Shown: positions 24,516 through 33,399 of the stretch, piece after piece
Layout: each line of letters opens with the position of its first letter
Position numbering within the stretch: the first letter of the stretch is position 1
Made by a program: the position numbers and the translations under genes
Notes under the pieces: model-generated
What the model was told of the DNA's origin: nothing
What the model saw: the letters and a program-made list of their open reading frames with translations, nothing else
Database searches by the model: none
Source: Chryseobacterium gleum
Lineage (GTDB): Bacteria; Bacteroidota; Bacteroidia; Flavobacteriales_D; Sanyastnellaceae
Direction of reading: 5' to 3'
Assembly: GCA_945862415.1 (NCBI GenBank)
Contig: CAMAYP010000007.1
Span: 1 to 40,852, forward strand
Length of the DNA: 40,852 nucleotides

Positions 24516-27500
24516 ATGAAAACACTTTTCACTTCTTTATGCGTCACCATACTGGCAACAGTTGGTTTGGCGCAGTCACCCGGAGGAGTTTCTTCCGGAC
24601 TTACCGTATGGCTAAAGCCCGATGAAGCTGGTATTGCTCCTGTTGCCGACGGAACCGCAATTGATAGCTGGAACGATGCGAGCCCTTTGGCTAACCAGGC
24701 CACTCAGACAATAGCCGCAGCGAAACCACAATACTTTAGCAACGTGTTCAACGGCCATGCGGCTATTCGCACGTCGTCGACACGATTCTTTAATATCGAT
24801 TTGAGCGATATCAACGATACGAATTACACCATCCTAACTGTGAGCAAACGTACTTCCAGCGTTGGCAGTATCGTCGGATACACAGGCGCTACTTCATCGA
24901 CTGGTTTGGCTCTTGGCTACGCTGGTTTAACCCTTGCTCGCCATAGTCAATACGCCAATTGGGTAAATATGCTTATCCCGGCAAATAATCTTACTGCAGA
25001 GCTTCCGGCAATTCTTGCTTGCCAATTTGATGAATCGGTTGGTAAGAAAATCTGGCACATAAATGACGGGGTGAGCACAAATCGCTCCGGTACAAACAAA
25101 ACACATTATTCCTTGACGGGAACAGGTCGCATTGGTCGCGGTTTGGCCAACGACGGCTTTGGCGGCATGATCGCCGAGGTGATAATCTACAACCGTGTAC
25201 TTTCTTCAATCGAATTGAAACAAGTACACACCTATCTATCGGTGAAATATGGTTTGTCGGTGCCAGCGGCCGATCATCTCTATCCATTGGATGTTGCGTA
25301 TTCACATGATGTGTTTGGTATCGGATACGAAAATGCCTATGCGTTGAATCAAACTACATCAGAGAGTGCCGGCATGGATGACATTTTGCAAATCAGCAAT
25401 CCTTCGAGCATCAATGACGGTGATTATTTGATTTGTGGTAACGACGACCAATCGGTATTGTTTTCTTCACATGCAGGTTCGAATTGCACTGTCACCTCCA
25501 TGCTTGCCCGCGATTGGAAATTCCGCCACGTGGGTGATTTCGGAACCGTTAATTTGCGATTCGACCTTACAGGCATTAGCGGTTTTGCCGCATCTGAATT
25601 GCGATTGCTGATTGACCTCGATGGAGATGGTTACGACGATGAAACACCCATTGAAGGGACTTATTCAGCGCCATACTTTACAGCATCCGGTGTTAGCGTG
25701 CCGAATGGAGTGAAAGTAACACTTTGCACGGTCAAATCCCATTACTACGCCGTTACAACCGGGTTGACCAGTGCGGCCATTTGGTCTGATTCACCAACAG
25801 GCACTCCTGGTTTTTTGAACGCTAACTGCGCTGATCTCGATCTTACCATCAAAGCAGGAAGCTTCGTGGAGAACGATTTGTCCACCCTTACATGCAAGAA
25901 CATCACTGTAGAGGCGTTAGCTACTTTTAACTCAGGGGCTCTCTCCACACAAAATATTCATGTCAACGGAGACATCACCATAAACGGCACCTGGAGTAAG
26001 GGAAATTGCACCCTAAACATGGAGGCTGATGTAGCTCAGACGGTGAATGGTCCAAGGTATTTAGAAGTTCAGAACTTGATTATTACCAATACTGCCGGAG
26101 TGACTATCAATGGTCTGGGTGCAAATGTCTACGGCAATCTGGGTGTTGAAGGTGGCGGTGTGCTCAACACGGGTAACAAACTTACCTTGAAATCAAACAT
26201 CACTAGCACAGGCGAAATTCAATCCCTGAGTACCGGTGCTATTAATGGTCAGGTGAATGTTCAACGCTATCGTCCTGCAGCTACTGCTGGTTGGGTAAAC
26301 ATGGCGAGCTCATTGCAGGACGCGACTATTCAGGATTGGAATGATAACTTGGTGCTTACCGGATTTACCGGAGCCGATTACTTTGACCCGGCAATTCCTG
26401 CTTATGCCTTCAACAGTTTCGTTCATTATGATGAAGAGCTGCCCGGAGGTAAGGATGCGGGGTATGTGGGTGCAACAAACGTATCAAATGCACTAGAGCC
26501 AGGTGTAGGATACATGGTATACATGCCAACAGGAGCACGCACGGTGGATGCTCGTGGTGTTATCAATAGCGGTAATGTGAATCTTCCGGTATCGTATACA
26601 GCCAATGGAACCGGTGCCGGTTGGAACATGGTTGGGAATCCATACCCTGCTACCATCGATTGGGAAGAGGACGCTTGGACGAAAACGAACATCAACAACG
26701 CGTTGTATATCTATCGCTCGAATATCAACCAGTATGCATCGTATGTGAATGGAGTAGCAGTGAATGGTGGAAGCCACAGAATCGCTCCCGGTCAATCGTT
26801 CTTTGTTGAAGCCAACGCGGCATCACCGGTGTTGATGATTACCGAAGAGTGTAAGTCGAAGACTGCCGGCACTTTCCGATCAGCTAGTGAAATGCCACAG
26901 TATATGTCATTGCGCATGAGCATGGGCGACTGGCAAGATGAAACGGTTCTTATCAAGAACGTGCAAGCCACCAAGTCATACGATCGTGCTTACGATGCAA
27001 AGAAATTGCGCAGCCCAATGCAAGAAGCGCCTTACATGGCTACTATCGACGACAACGGACAGAACCTCTCTATCAACAGCGTAAATGTTACCGGTGAAGA
27101 GCAGGTTATTCCAATTCATATTGAAGCAGGTGTTACCGGAGTGTATAACATCGAAGTGACAGGTCTGGATGAATTCGCCAAGGGTGCGTGTGTAACCTTA
27201 GAGGAAGTGTTCACACACACTTCGTATGTTCTCGCAGAAGGCACTTCTATTGAACTTCCGCTTGAGGCAGGCGATCATACCTTGCGCTATCAATTGCGCA
27301 TCGGTGCAGCTGCTTTGTCGCATGTTACCCATGCAGGTTGCTCAACCAGCGAGGGTGGCAGTGCGGAAGTTGTATTGCCAACAAACACTACTTCAGTAGT
27401 TGAATGGTTGAATGCAGACGGGCAGTTGTTTGCTACCACAGCACCGATCAATGGCACCGCAAAAGTGGAGTCGTTGGTTGCGGGCAACTATACTGCACGC

Positions 27501-28298
27501 ATTACCAACAACGGCGCATGCGGCACAACCTCTTTCGACTTTGAAGTGATGCAGTTGAACAACTTGGGAGCAACAGCAGTGGTTATGCCTTCAAGCTGCC
27601 AGAACACTGACGACGGCGGTATTTCCGTAAACGTAAGCGGTGGTGAGGCACCATACAACGTGGTTTGGAATAACGGTGTGGAGGGTCAGACAATTGAAAA
27701 TGCTGCTACCGGTTTATACACCGCGCGCATAACCGATAAAAACCGCTGCGTTGCAACGTTCCATTTTGAAGTGGAATCGGTGAGCAATTTGTTGAGCAAA
27801 TTCGAAGTGTCGCACGACCGTGTTGAGTTGGTTAACGGAGAAGCGAAAGTGGACTTTACGAATTCCAGCGAAAATGCGGATGCGTATAGCTGGAACTTTG
27901 GTGATGGCACTGAGCAATCGGAAGAAGAGAATCCTACTCACGCATATATGAGTGCCGGTATCTATGAAGTATTGCTCAAGGCAACTTACGAACGTTGTGA
28001 AGCAGTGAGCACACGCACAGTAGCGGTAACCAATAACAGCCAGACTGAAGAGTTTGCGGGTGATGTGTTGGCTACCTTGACCGATCGCGGCGTGCAGGTA
28101 ACCTTCCTATTCGATGAACTGAAGAACATCCGCATCGATGCATTCAATGTACTCGGACAACAATTGATTGAGCCTATCATTGGACAATATGGATATCAAA
28201 CCATCACATTCAGCGATCGCCGATACGCAGCCAATGCGCTCATTGAAGTGACCGATCTGAATTCAGGTGAAAAGACGTTGATTCGTTTGGGAAGATAA
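24516..28298 (+). CDS. Large multidomain secreted protein (LamG-like, SprB-repeat, PKD, T9SS-like CTD)
   Basis: 1260 residues with a signal peptide ending VGLAQ (about 20). Residues about 30-255 resemble LamG/concanavalin-type modules of Bacteroidota (LTVWLKPDEAG, GGMIAEVIIYNRVLSSIE, VHTYLSVKYGL). Residues about 430-590 form repeated short beta-strand units (NITVEA, NIHVNGDITINGTW), like right-handed beta-helix or G8 segments. Two SprB-like repeats follow (about 938-1005 and 1023-1090; the second has GGEAPYNVVWNNG and GLYTARITD). A PKD domain at about 1094-1170 has SWNFGDGT and HAYMSAGIYEV. The last ~80 residues (IDAFNVLGQQL onwards) resemble a T9SS C-terminal signal but lack the NPxxG-like start of the type A consensus. 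It is likely a cell-surface or exported T9SS substrate, and its ligand or enzyme activity cannot be assigned. Confidence 0.88.
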   Translation: MKTLFTSLCVTILATVGLAQSPGGVSSGLTVWLKPDEAGIAPVADGTAIDSWNDASPLANQATQTIAAAKPQYFSNVFNGHAAIRTSSTRFFNIDLSDINDTNYTILTVSKRTSSVGSIVGYTGATSSTGLALGYAGLTLARHSQYANWVNMLIPANNLTAELPAILACQFDESVGKKIWHINDGVSTNRSGTNKTHYSLTGTGRIGRGLANDGFGGMIAEVIIYNRVLSSIELKQVHTYLSVKYGLSVPAADHLYPLDVAYSHDVFGIGYENAYALNQTTSESAGMDDILQISNPSSINDGDYLICGNDDQSVLFSSHAGSNCTVTSMLARDWKFRHVGDFGTVNLRFDLTGISGFAASELRLLIDLDGDGYDDETPIEGTYSAPYFTASGVSVPNGVKVTLCTVKSHYYAVTTGLTSAAIWSDSPTGTPGFLNANCADLDLTIKAGSFVENDLSTLTCKNITVEALATFNSGALSTQNIHVNGDITINGTWSKGNCTLNMEADVAQTVNGPRYLEVQNLIITNTAGVTINGLGANVYGNLGVEGGGVLNTGNKLTLKSNITSTGEIQSLSTGAINGQVNVQRYRPAATAGWVNMASSLQDATIQDWNDNLVLTGFTGADYFDPAIPAYAFNSFVHYDEELPGGKDAGYVGATNVSNALEPGVGYMVYMPTGARTVDARGVINSGNVNLPVSYTANGTGAGWNMVGNPYPATIDWEEDAWTKTNINNALYIYRSNINQYASYVNGVAVNGGSHRIAPGQSFFVEANAASPVLMITEECKSKTAGTFRSASEMPQYMSLRMSMGDWQDETVLIKNVQATKSYDRAYDAKKLRSPMQEAPYMATIDDNGQNLSINSVNVTGEEQVIPIHIEAGVTGVYNIEVTGLDEFAKGACVTLEEVFTHTSYVLAEGTSIELPLEAGDHTLRYQLRIGAAALSHVTHAGCSTSEGGSAEVVLPTNTTSVVEWLNADGQLFATTAPINGTAKVESLVAGNYTARITNNGACGTTSFDFEVMQLNNLGATAVVMPSSCQNTDDGGISVNVSGGEAPYNVVWNNGVEGQTIENAATGLYTARITDKNRCVATFHFEVESVSNLLSKFEVSHDRVELVNGEAKVDFTNSSENADAYSWNFGDGTEQSEEENPTHAYMSAGIYEVLLKATYERCEAVSTRTVAVTNNSQTEEFAGDVLATLTDRGVQVTFLFDELKNIRIDAFNVLGQQLIEPIIGQYGYQTITFSDRRYAANALIEVTDLNSGEKTLIRLGR

Positions 28299-28320
28299 AC
28301 TGAAAACTATTGTGATGTTT

Positions 28321-28354
28321 AAATGGTCTCGGCTTAGCCGAGGCCATTTTTTTT
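28321..28354 (+). terminator. Rho-independent terminator after the large secreted protein
   Basis: AAATGG-T-CTCGGC, loop TTA, GCCGAG-G-CCATTT: a 13-bp stem with one T-G wobble, running into eight Ts (28347-28354). It is a strong rightward terminator 22 nt after the stop at 28298. The stem is symmetric enough to act on leftward mfd read-through as well. Confidence 0.9.
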
Positions 28355-28366
28355 CATCTTTGCAAC

Positions 28367-28699
28367 ATGGATCAAGGTCTGTTCGAAACACTTCTCTACA
28401 TCTTCATCATATTGGCTGTATCAATCACCGGGCTTGTGCTGTACAGAAGGGAAGTTTCTTTTTTGTTCAAGGGCAAAAAATGCAGTGGCCGAATTGTAAA
28501 CTGGATGTCGGCGGTAATTGGCGGTAAGCGCTATTATTTTCCCATGATTGAATTCACGCCCGATGGTTACGAACGCCAGTTGTTTCGAGCTGAAGACCGC
28601 TGCGAAGGACAACCCATGTTTGATCCAGGAACGGAGGTCACGGTAAAATATCTTGAGTCCGATATTGAATACCGAAAAGTGATTTATCCCAAGAAGTAA
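28367..28699 (+). CDS. Small membrane protein, DUF3592-like
   Basis: 110 residues. One N-terminal transmembrane helix (about 8-26) precedes a soluble domain: KKCSGRIVNW, then YYFPMIEFTPDG, then PGTEVTVKYLESD. That order matches small DUF3592-type proteins. The function is unknown. The start lies 12 nt after the terminator, so it needs its own promoter; CATCTTTG at 28355-28362 is one base from a -7 box but too close to the start to be convincing. Its stop directly abuts the mfd stop on the other strand. Confidence 0.75.
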   Translation: MDQGLFETLLYIFIILAVSITGLVLYRREVSFLFKGKKCSGRIVNWMSAVIGGKRYYFPMIEFTPDGYERQLFRAEDRCEGQPMFDPGTEVTVKYLESDIEYRKVIYPKK

Positions 28700-31600
28700 T
28701 TACACTTTAACTCCTGCTTTTAAGCATTTTAGTAAGTGAATAGCTCTTTTCAACTCATTCACATGGTCAAACGACATGCGCAAGCTCTTTTCCTTTTCAT
28801 ACATCTTTCCTGTATTAGGGTTGTGCTTGATGAAGTCCAAAACAAATGAGAATTTCTCGCTTTGGTAAAACGGTGAATTTTCTTGTGATATGAAGTAACC
28901 AATCATTTTACCGCTTTTGAGAACGAGCTTTTCAAATCCGATTTCCCGGGCAAGCCAGCGCAGGCGCATCGTTTCAATGAGCGATATCGTTGGCTTGGGA
29001 ATTTCACCAAATCGGTCGATTAGGTGCTGAGTGAACGTTTCCATTCCCTCTTCTGAGTTGATGTCGTCCAGTTCCTTATAGAGCGCAATACGCTCAGAGA
29101 TGCTGCTTACATATTCGTCCGGAATCAGAATTTCGAAATCGGTTTCAAGTGTCGTTTCGCGCACATAACTCTGGGATCGTTGAATCTCTTCTTCATACAG
29201 TTCTTTGAAGTGCTCTTGTTTCAATTCATCGATGGCTTCGTTCAGGATTTTCTGATAGGTTTCAAATCCAATGTCGTTGATGAATCCGCTCTGCTCTCCT
29301 CCAAGCAAATTCCCTGCTCCTCGTATATCCAAATCGCGCATGGCAATGTGAAGCCCGGAGCCTAAATCGCTGAATTGCTCAATGGCCGAAAGGCGCTTAC
29401 GGGCATCCTCTGTAAGCATGTGCAAAGCTGGACTTAGCAAGTAGCAAAATGCATGTTTGTTGTTTCGACCCACACGTCCGCGCAATTGGTGCAAGTCGCT
29501 CATGCCGAAATGATGTGCGTCGTTAATGATAATCGTATTGGCGTTGGGAATGTCGATGCCACTTTCTACAATGGCAGTGCTCACCAGCACGTCGAACGCG
29601 CCTTCAATGAATTCTGACATTACTTCTTCCAGTTCTTCGCCTTTCATCTGACCATGCGCTGTAGCAACGCGCGCATCGGGACACAGCCGCTGGATCATGC
29701 CTGCAACTTCTTTCAAATTCTGCACTCTGTTGTGAACAAAGAAAATTTGTCCACCCCGTTGAATCTCGTAGCTAATTGCGTCGCGCACTACTTCTTCATT
29801 GAATGGTCGCAGCTCAGTTTGTATGGGATGTCGATTAGGCGGTGCGGTTTGAATAATAGACAAATCGCGGGCGCCCATCATGGAGAATTGCAAGGTGCGG
29901 GGTATGGGTGTTGCCGTGAGTGTGAGCGTGTCGATGTGTGCCCTCAGCGTTTTCAATTTGTCTTTAACGGCTACTCCGAATTTTTGCTCTTCGTCGATGA
30001 TGAGTAAGCCGAGGTCTTTGAATTTTACTTTGGGAGCTACAATGCCATGTGTGCCTATGAGGATGTCAATTTCACCACGCTCCAAGCGCTTGAGTGTTTC
30101 AGTTTGTTGCTTGGAACTTTTAAAGCGATTTATATAATCAACGGTAATGGGAAACTCTTTGAATCGCGCAGAAAAGCTCTTGTAATGTTGAAGCGAAAGA
30201 ATGGTTGTAGGCACCAGTACAGCAACTTGTTTACCATCGGTGGCTGCTTTGAATGCAGCACGCATGGCTATTTCGGTTTTGCCGAATCCAACATCGCCGC
30301 ACACCAGTCGATCCATCGGAGCTTCGGCTTCCATGTCTTCTTTAACTGCTTGTGTAGCCTTTAGCTGATCAGGTGTGTCTTCATACATAAACGATGCTTC
30401 CAATTCGTGCTGCAAGTAACCGTCCTGTTCAAATGCGTGACCTTTGGTAGCCTTGCGTTTTGCATAGAGCTTAATAAGATCGAAGGCGATTTCCTTGACC
30501 TTCGTTTTGGTTTTGCGTTTGAGCGATTGCCATGCATTGCTGCCGAGCTTATCCATGCTGGGCGTTGATCCTTCCTTGCCAACGAATTTGGATATTCGGT
30601 GCAATGAGTGAATGCTTACGTAAAGCGTATCGCCGCCTTTGTAGGTAAGTCGAATGGCCTCTTGCTCTTTTCCATTCACATCAATCTTTTGCAGACCGGA
30701 AAATTGCCCTACTCCATGGTCGATGTGCACCACATAGTCGCCCGGTTGAAGCGACATGATTTCTTTAATGGTCAGCGCTTCTTTGCTTTTCTTAAATCCT
30801 TCCTTGAGTCGGAAGCGATGATATCGTTCGAAAATTTGATGGTCGGTGTAAACCAATATCTTGTTCTCTTTGTCGATGAATCCCTCTGAAAATTCAACAG
30901 TAAGCGGAGTGAAATGTATCGCGTGGTCTTTATCGGAAAAGATCTGATACAATCGCTCGATCTGTTTCGGCTGACCGGCAGCAATTACATTCGTATAACC
31001 TGCCTTTGCATTGTTGGCCAGGTTTGTACTCAGCAAATCGAAGTGTTTGTTGAATGCCGGTTGCGGCTCCATGTCGAACTGCAGCGGTTTTCCTTCCGTG
31101 AATTTTCGTTGTGAACCGAACTCAATGACTCTGCGCTGCAGCAGCAAATCGAATAGTTCTTGCTTGGTTGCATAAAGCAGATGTGGCTCCATGCGCTCAA
31201 ATAGACCTACCTGTTTCTCGAATTGTTTTTGTGCTTTTTCAATTTCCACATCCATTCGATTCAAAGCACCTTCCGTGTCTTTGATCCAGATGCACGTTGA
31301 ATCCGGCATAAATTCCAGCATGGTGATACGCGCCTCTTCCGTGCTCCGTGTGCTCACGTTGGGAACAATCGTGGCTTTGGTCATTTTCGCCACGCTCAGC
31401 TGCGTACCAGGTTCAAACTTTCGGATACTCTCTACCTCGTTGCCGAACAATTCAATGCGATATGGATGATCAAAACTGAATGAGAAAATGTCGATGATAC
31501 CGCCACGCACAGCATATTGGCCCGGCTCATACACGTAGTCAACCTTTTCGAACCCGTAAGTATGCATCCACTCGTCTACAAAGTCGATGTCGAGGGTATT

Positions 31601-32098
31601 TCCCTGAATAATTTCGAAGGTTGACCCGCCTAGTTCATGTTCGGTAATTACTTTTTCGGCAATCGCTTCAGGGTAGGTGATAATGCAGATGGGTTTGCCG
31701 TTTTGTTCTTTGTTAAGGTTTTTTCGAAGATCGTTGAGCACTTCGGTGCGCATGGCAACATTGGCGTTGTCGGTTTGCTCGACTTCATATGCCTGACGTG
31801 CACTTCGTGGAAAAAAATACAGGTCAATGGGTAGTTTGACCGAAGTGCTTTCCTCACCGGGCGTTTTGCCCGCCGCATTTTCGAGGTCGTTGAGCATGAA
31901 CGCTGCTTCCTCCTTGTCGGGGAGCATGAACAGGTGAACACCACCGGCCTTTTGCATAGTTGCGTAGGCAACCAGTGCACTGCCGCTCCCCACGAGACCG
32001 CGCAGATGAAGTTTAGATTGTGGTTCGTTACGCAACGCGATCAATCGGTCGACAGTTGATGAGCGTGAAAAAACAGCATTCAGGTCGGAAATGAACAT
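28700..32098 (-). CDS. mfd: Transcription-repair coupling factor Mfd
   Basis: 1132 residues from ATG 32096-32098. A TTG two codons earlier is possible but less likely. Domains in order: UvrB-homology region (about 20-330, with GQYAVRGGIIDIFSF near 195-208), RNA-polymerase-interacting CarD-like domain (about 446-505, PGDYVVHIDHGVGQFSG), RecG-like translocase with Walker A GDVGFGKT (601-608), DEEQ (702-705), TATPIPRTL and QLRGRVGR (871-878), and the C-terminal TRCF domain (about 980-1085). Mfd removes RNA polymerase stalled at lesions and recruits UvrA. Length is typical. It is transcribed away from pabB, and its stop codon touches the stop of the convergent gene. Confidence 0.97.
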   Translation of the reverse strand: MFISDLNAVFSRSSTVDRLIALRNEPQSKLHLRGLVGSGSALVAYATMQKAGGVHLFMLPDKEEAAFMLNDLENAAGKTPGEESTSVKLPIDLYFFPRSARQAYEVEQTDNANVAMRTEVLNDLRKNLNKEQNGKPICIITYPEAIAEKVITEHELGGSTFEIIQGNTLDIDFVDEWMHTYGFEKVDYVYEPGQYAVRGGIIDIFSFSFDHPYRIELFGNEVESIRKFEPGTQLSVAKMTKATIVPNVSTRSTEEARITMLEFMPDSTCIWIKDTEGALNRMDVEIEKAQKQFEKQVGLFERMEPHLLYATKQELFDLLLQRRVIEFGSQRKFTEGKPLQFDMEPQPAFNKHFDLLSTNLANNAKAGYTNVIAAGQPKQIERLYQIFSDKDHAIHFTPLTVEFSEGFIDKENKILVYTDHQIFERYHRFRLKEGFKKSKEALTIKEIMSLQPGDYVVHIDHGVGQFSGLQKIDVNGKEQEAIRLTYKGGDTLYVSIHSLHRISKFVGKEGSTPSMDKLGSNAWQSLKRKTKTKVKEIAFDLIKLYAKRKATKGHAFEQDGYLQHELEASFMYEDTPDQLKATQAVKEDMEAEAPMDRLVCGDVGFGKTEIAMRAAFKAATDGKQVAVLVPTTILSLQHYKSFSARFKEFPITVDYINRFKSSKQQTETLKRLERGEIDILIGTHGIVAPKVKFKDLGLLIIDEEQKFGVAVKDKLKTLRAHIDTLTLTATPIPRTLQFSMMGARDLSIIQTAPPNRHPIQTELRPFNEEVVRDAISYEIQRGGQIFFVHNRVQNLKEVAGMIQRLCPDARVATAHGQMKGEELEEVMSEFIEGAFDVLVSTAIVESGIDIPNANTIIINDAHHFGMSDLHQLRGRVGRNNKHAFCYLLSPALHMLTEDARKRLSAIEQFSDLGSGLHIAMRDLDIRGAGNLLGGEQSGFINDIGFETYQKILNEAIDELKQEHFKELYEEEIQRSQSYVRETTLETDFEILIPDEYVSSISERIALYKELDDINSEEGMETFTQHLIDRFGEIPKPTISLIETMRLRWLAREIGFEKLVLKSGKMIGYFISQENSPFYQSEKFSFVLDFIKHNPNTGKMYEKEKSLRMSFDHVNELKRAIHLLKCLKAGVKV

Positions 32099-32107
32099 AG
32101 GCAAAAT

Positions 32108-32131
32108 CCCCCATGGATGTATTCATGGGGG
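32108..32131. promoter_or_regulatory. Inverted repeat in the mfd-pabB divergent region
   Basis: CCCCCATG (32108-32115) and CATGGGGG (32124-32131) form a perfect 8-bp stem with an 8-nt loop. It lies 9 bp upstream of the mfd ATG and 41 bp upstream of the pabB ATG. Transcription from the -7 box at 32141-32148 would put this hairpin at the very 5' end of the mfd mRNA. It may be a 5' stabilising hairpin, a translational control element or an operator. Confidence 0.5.
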
Positions 32132-32140
32132 TGCATCATC

Positions 32141-32148
32141 CAAATGTA
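32141..32148 (-). promoter_or_regulatory. Possible -7 box for mfd
   Basis: The minus strand reads TACATTTG, an exact TAnnTTTG match about 43 nt before the mfd ATG. A TTTG at 32162-32165 is only 13 nt upstream, too close for a standard -33 box, so the call is tentative. Confidence 0.35.
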
Positions 32149-32172
32149 GGGCAGCAATTTCCAAACAAGGTA

Positions 32173-33399
32173 ATGAAAACCAACCTGCGTGTACTTTTGT
32201 GGCACATGGATACATCGGAATGTCTTTTTTACGTGCGTTTTCCTCGGGAGGATTGTGATGCCATGCTCGCGCAGGGAATTGAAGATTCCTATCTGGTTGA
32301 TACCGATGAGGCGGTGGATTGGGATGAACTCAATGCGTGGTTGACCGAAAGGGAAGATTGGGTTGTTGGATGGATTGGGTATGATGTGCGCCGCTCGTTG
32401 GAGCGGTTCGGAGAAGAAAAATTACGCCCTTCTCAATTTCCACAGTTGGCGCTGATTCGACCTGTCAATGTTTTTAAGATACGCGGTTCTGAAGTGACGG
32501 TTGTGAAGGGCGTGTGGCATGATTCGCTCAACGAATGGCTGTCGATACAGCCTTCGGAAGTTGCTGTGGGAGTTGAATTAAAACAGGTTGTTTCGCATGC
32601 TGAGTACTTGGAGCATATAGCGTCACTGAAGCGAGAAATTGCTGCGGGTAATGTGTACGAATTGAATTACTGCATGCCTTTCGAAGCACGAGTAAATTTG
32701 GTTGACCCTCCTTCGATATGGAAGCGCATATACCATGAAACGCAGGCACCATTTTCGGCTTATGCCCGAATAGGCGTGCACCATGTGATGTGCGCTTCGC
32801 CGGAGCGTTACCTTAAGCGTACAGGTGATCGCGTCATTTCTCAACCCATAAAAGGAACTGTTCGACGAGGGCTTACGCCAGAAGTGGATGCTCGGTTGAA
32901 AACGGAACTGGAAAGCAGCAGAAAGGAGGTTGCTGAAAATGTGATGATAGTCGACTTGGTGCGCAACGATTTATCGCGGTGTGCCGAGCGCGACACGGTG
33001 CAGGTCGAAGAGCTTTGTAGCGTTCATTCTTTCAAGACGGTTCATCATTTGGTTTCAACTATTCGATGCGACGTTGCTGCGAAAACGACGTGGGTCGATC
33101 TAATCCGGGCAACGTTTCCCATGGGTAGCATGACGGGCGCTCCGAAGCTGAGTGCAATGAAGCTTATCGCGGAGCATGAGCAAACTGAGCGCGGAATTTA
33201 TTCCGGCTCTATCGGATACATTGAACCCAACGGAGATTTCGATTTCAATGTGGTCATACGAAGTGTACAATATGACGCTGCGTCACAATTGGCAAGCTGT
33301 CATGTAGGCGGCGCGATCACAGCATTGTGTGAAGCAGAAGATGAGTACAACGAATGTTTGACAAAGGCAGAAGCAGTGCTACGAGCGCTGCGCGGTTGA
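32173..33399 (+). CDS. pabB: Aminodeoxychorismate synthase component I
   Basis: 408 residues from ATG 32173. An ATG 60 nt upstream would place the start inside the inverted repeat and add a tail not expected for the family. Chorismate-binding signatures: ELNYCMPF (about 163-170), SPERYL, PIKGTVRRG (225-233), ENVMIVDLVRNDLSR (about 255-269), MGSMTGAPKLSAM and GIYSGSIGYI. The PIKGT lysine (Lys227) marks PabB, because anthranilate and isochorismate enzymes have other residues there. It makes 4-amino-4-deoxychorismate for folate synthesis. No glutamine amidotransferase (PabA) or lyase (PabC) gene is adjacent. Its last 21 nt overlap the convergent O-antigen ligase gene. Confidence 0.9.
   Translation: MKTNLRVLLWHMDTSECLFYVRFPREDCDAMLAQGIEDSYLVDTDEAVDWDELNAWLTEREDWVVGWIGYDVRRSLERFGEEKLRPSQFPQLALIRPVNVFKIRGSEVTVVKGVWHDSLNEWLSIQPSEVAVGVELKQVVSHAEYLEHIASLKREIAAGNVYELNYCMPFEARVNLVDPPSIWKRIYHETQAPFSAYARIGVHHVMCASPERYLKRTGDRVISQPIKGTVRRGLTPEVDARLKTELESSRKEVAENVMIVDLVRNDLSRCAERDTVQVEELCSVHSFKTVHHLVSTIRCDVAAKTTWVDLIRATFPMGSMTGAPKLSAMKLIAEHEQTERGIYSGSIGYIEPNGDFDFNVVIRSVQYDAASQLASCHVGGAITALCEAEDEYNECLTKAEAVLRALRG

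Noticed and set aside
32113-32172. Upstream ATG for pabB adding 20 residues
   Set aside because: The added codons fall in the inverted repeat of the divergent control region and give a tail not expected of PabB. ATG 32173 fits better.
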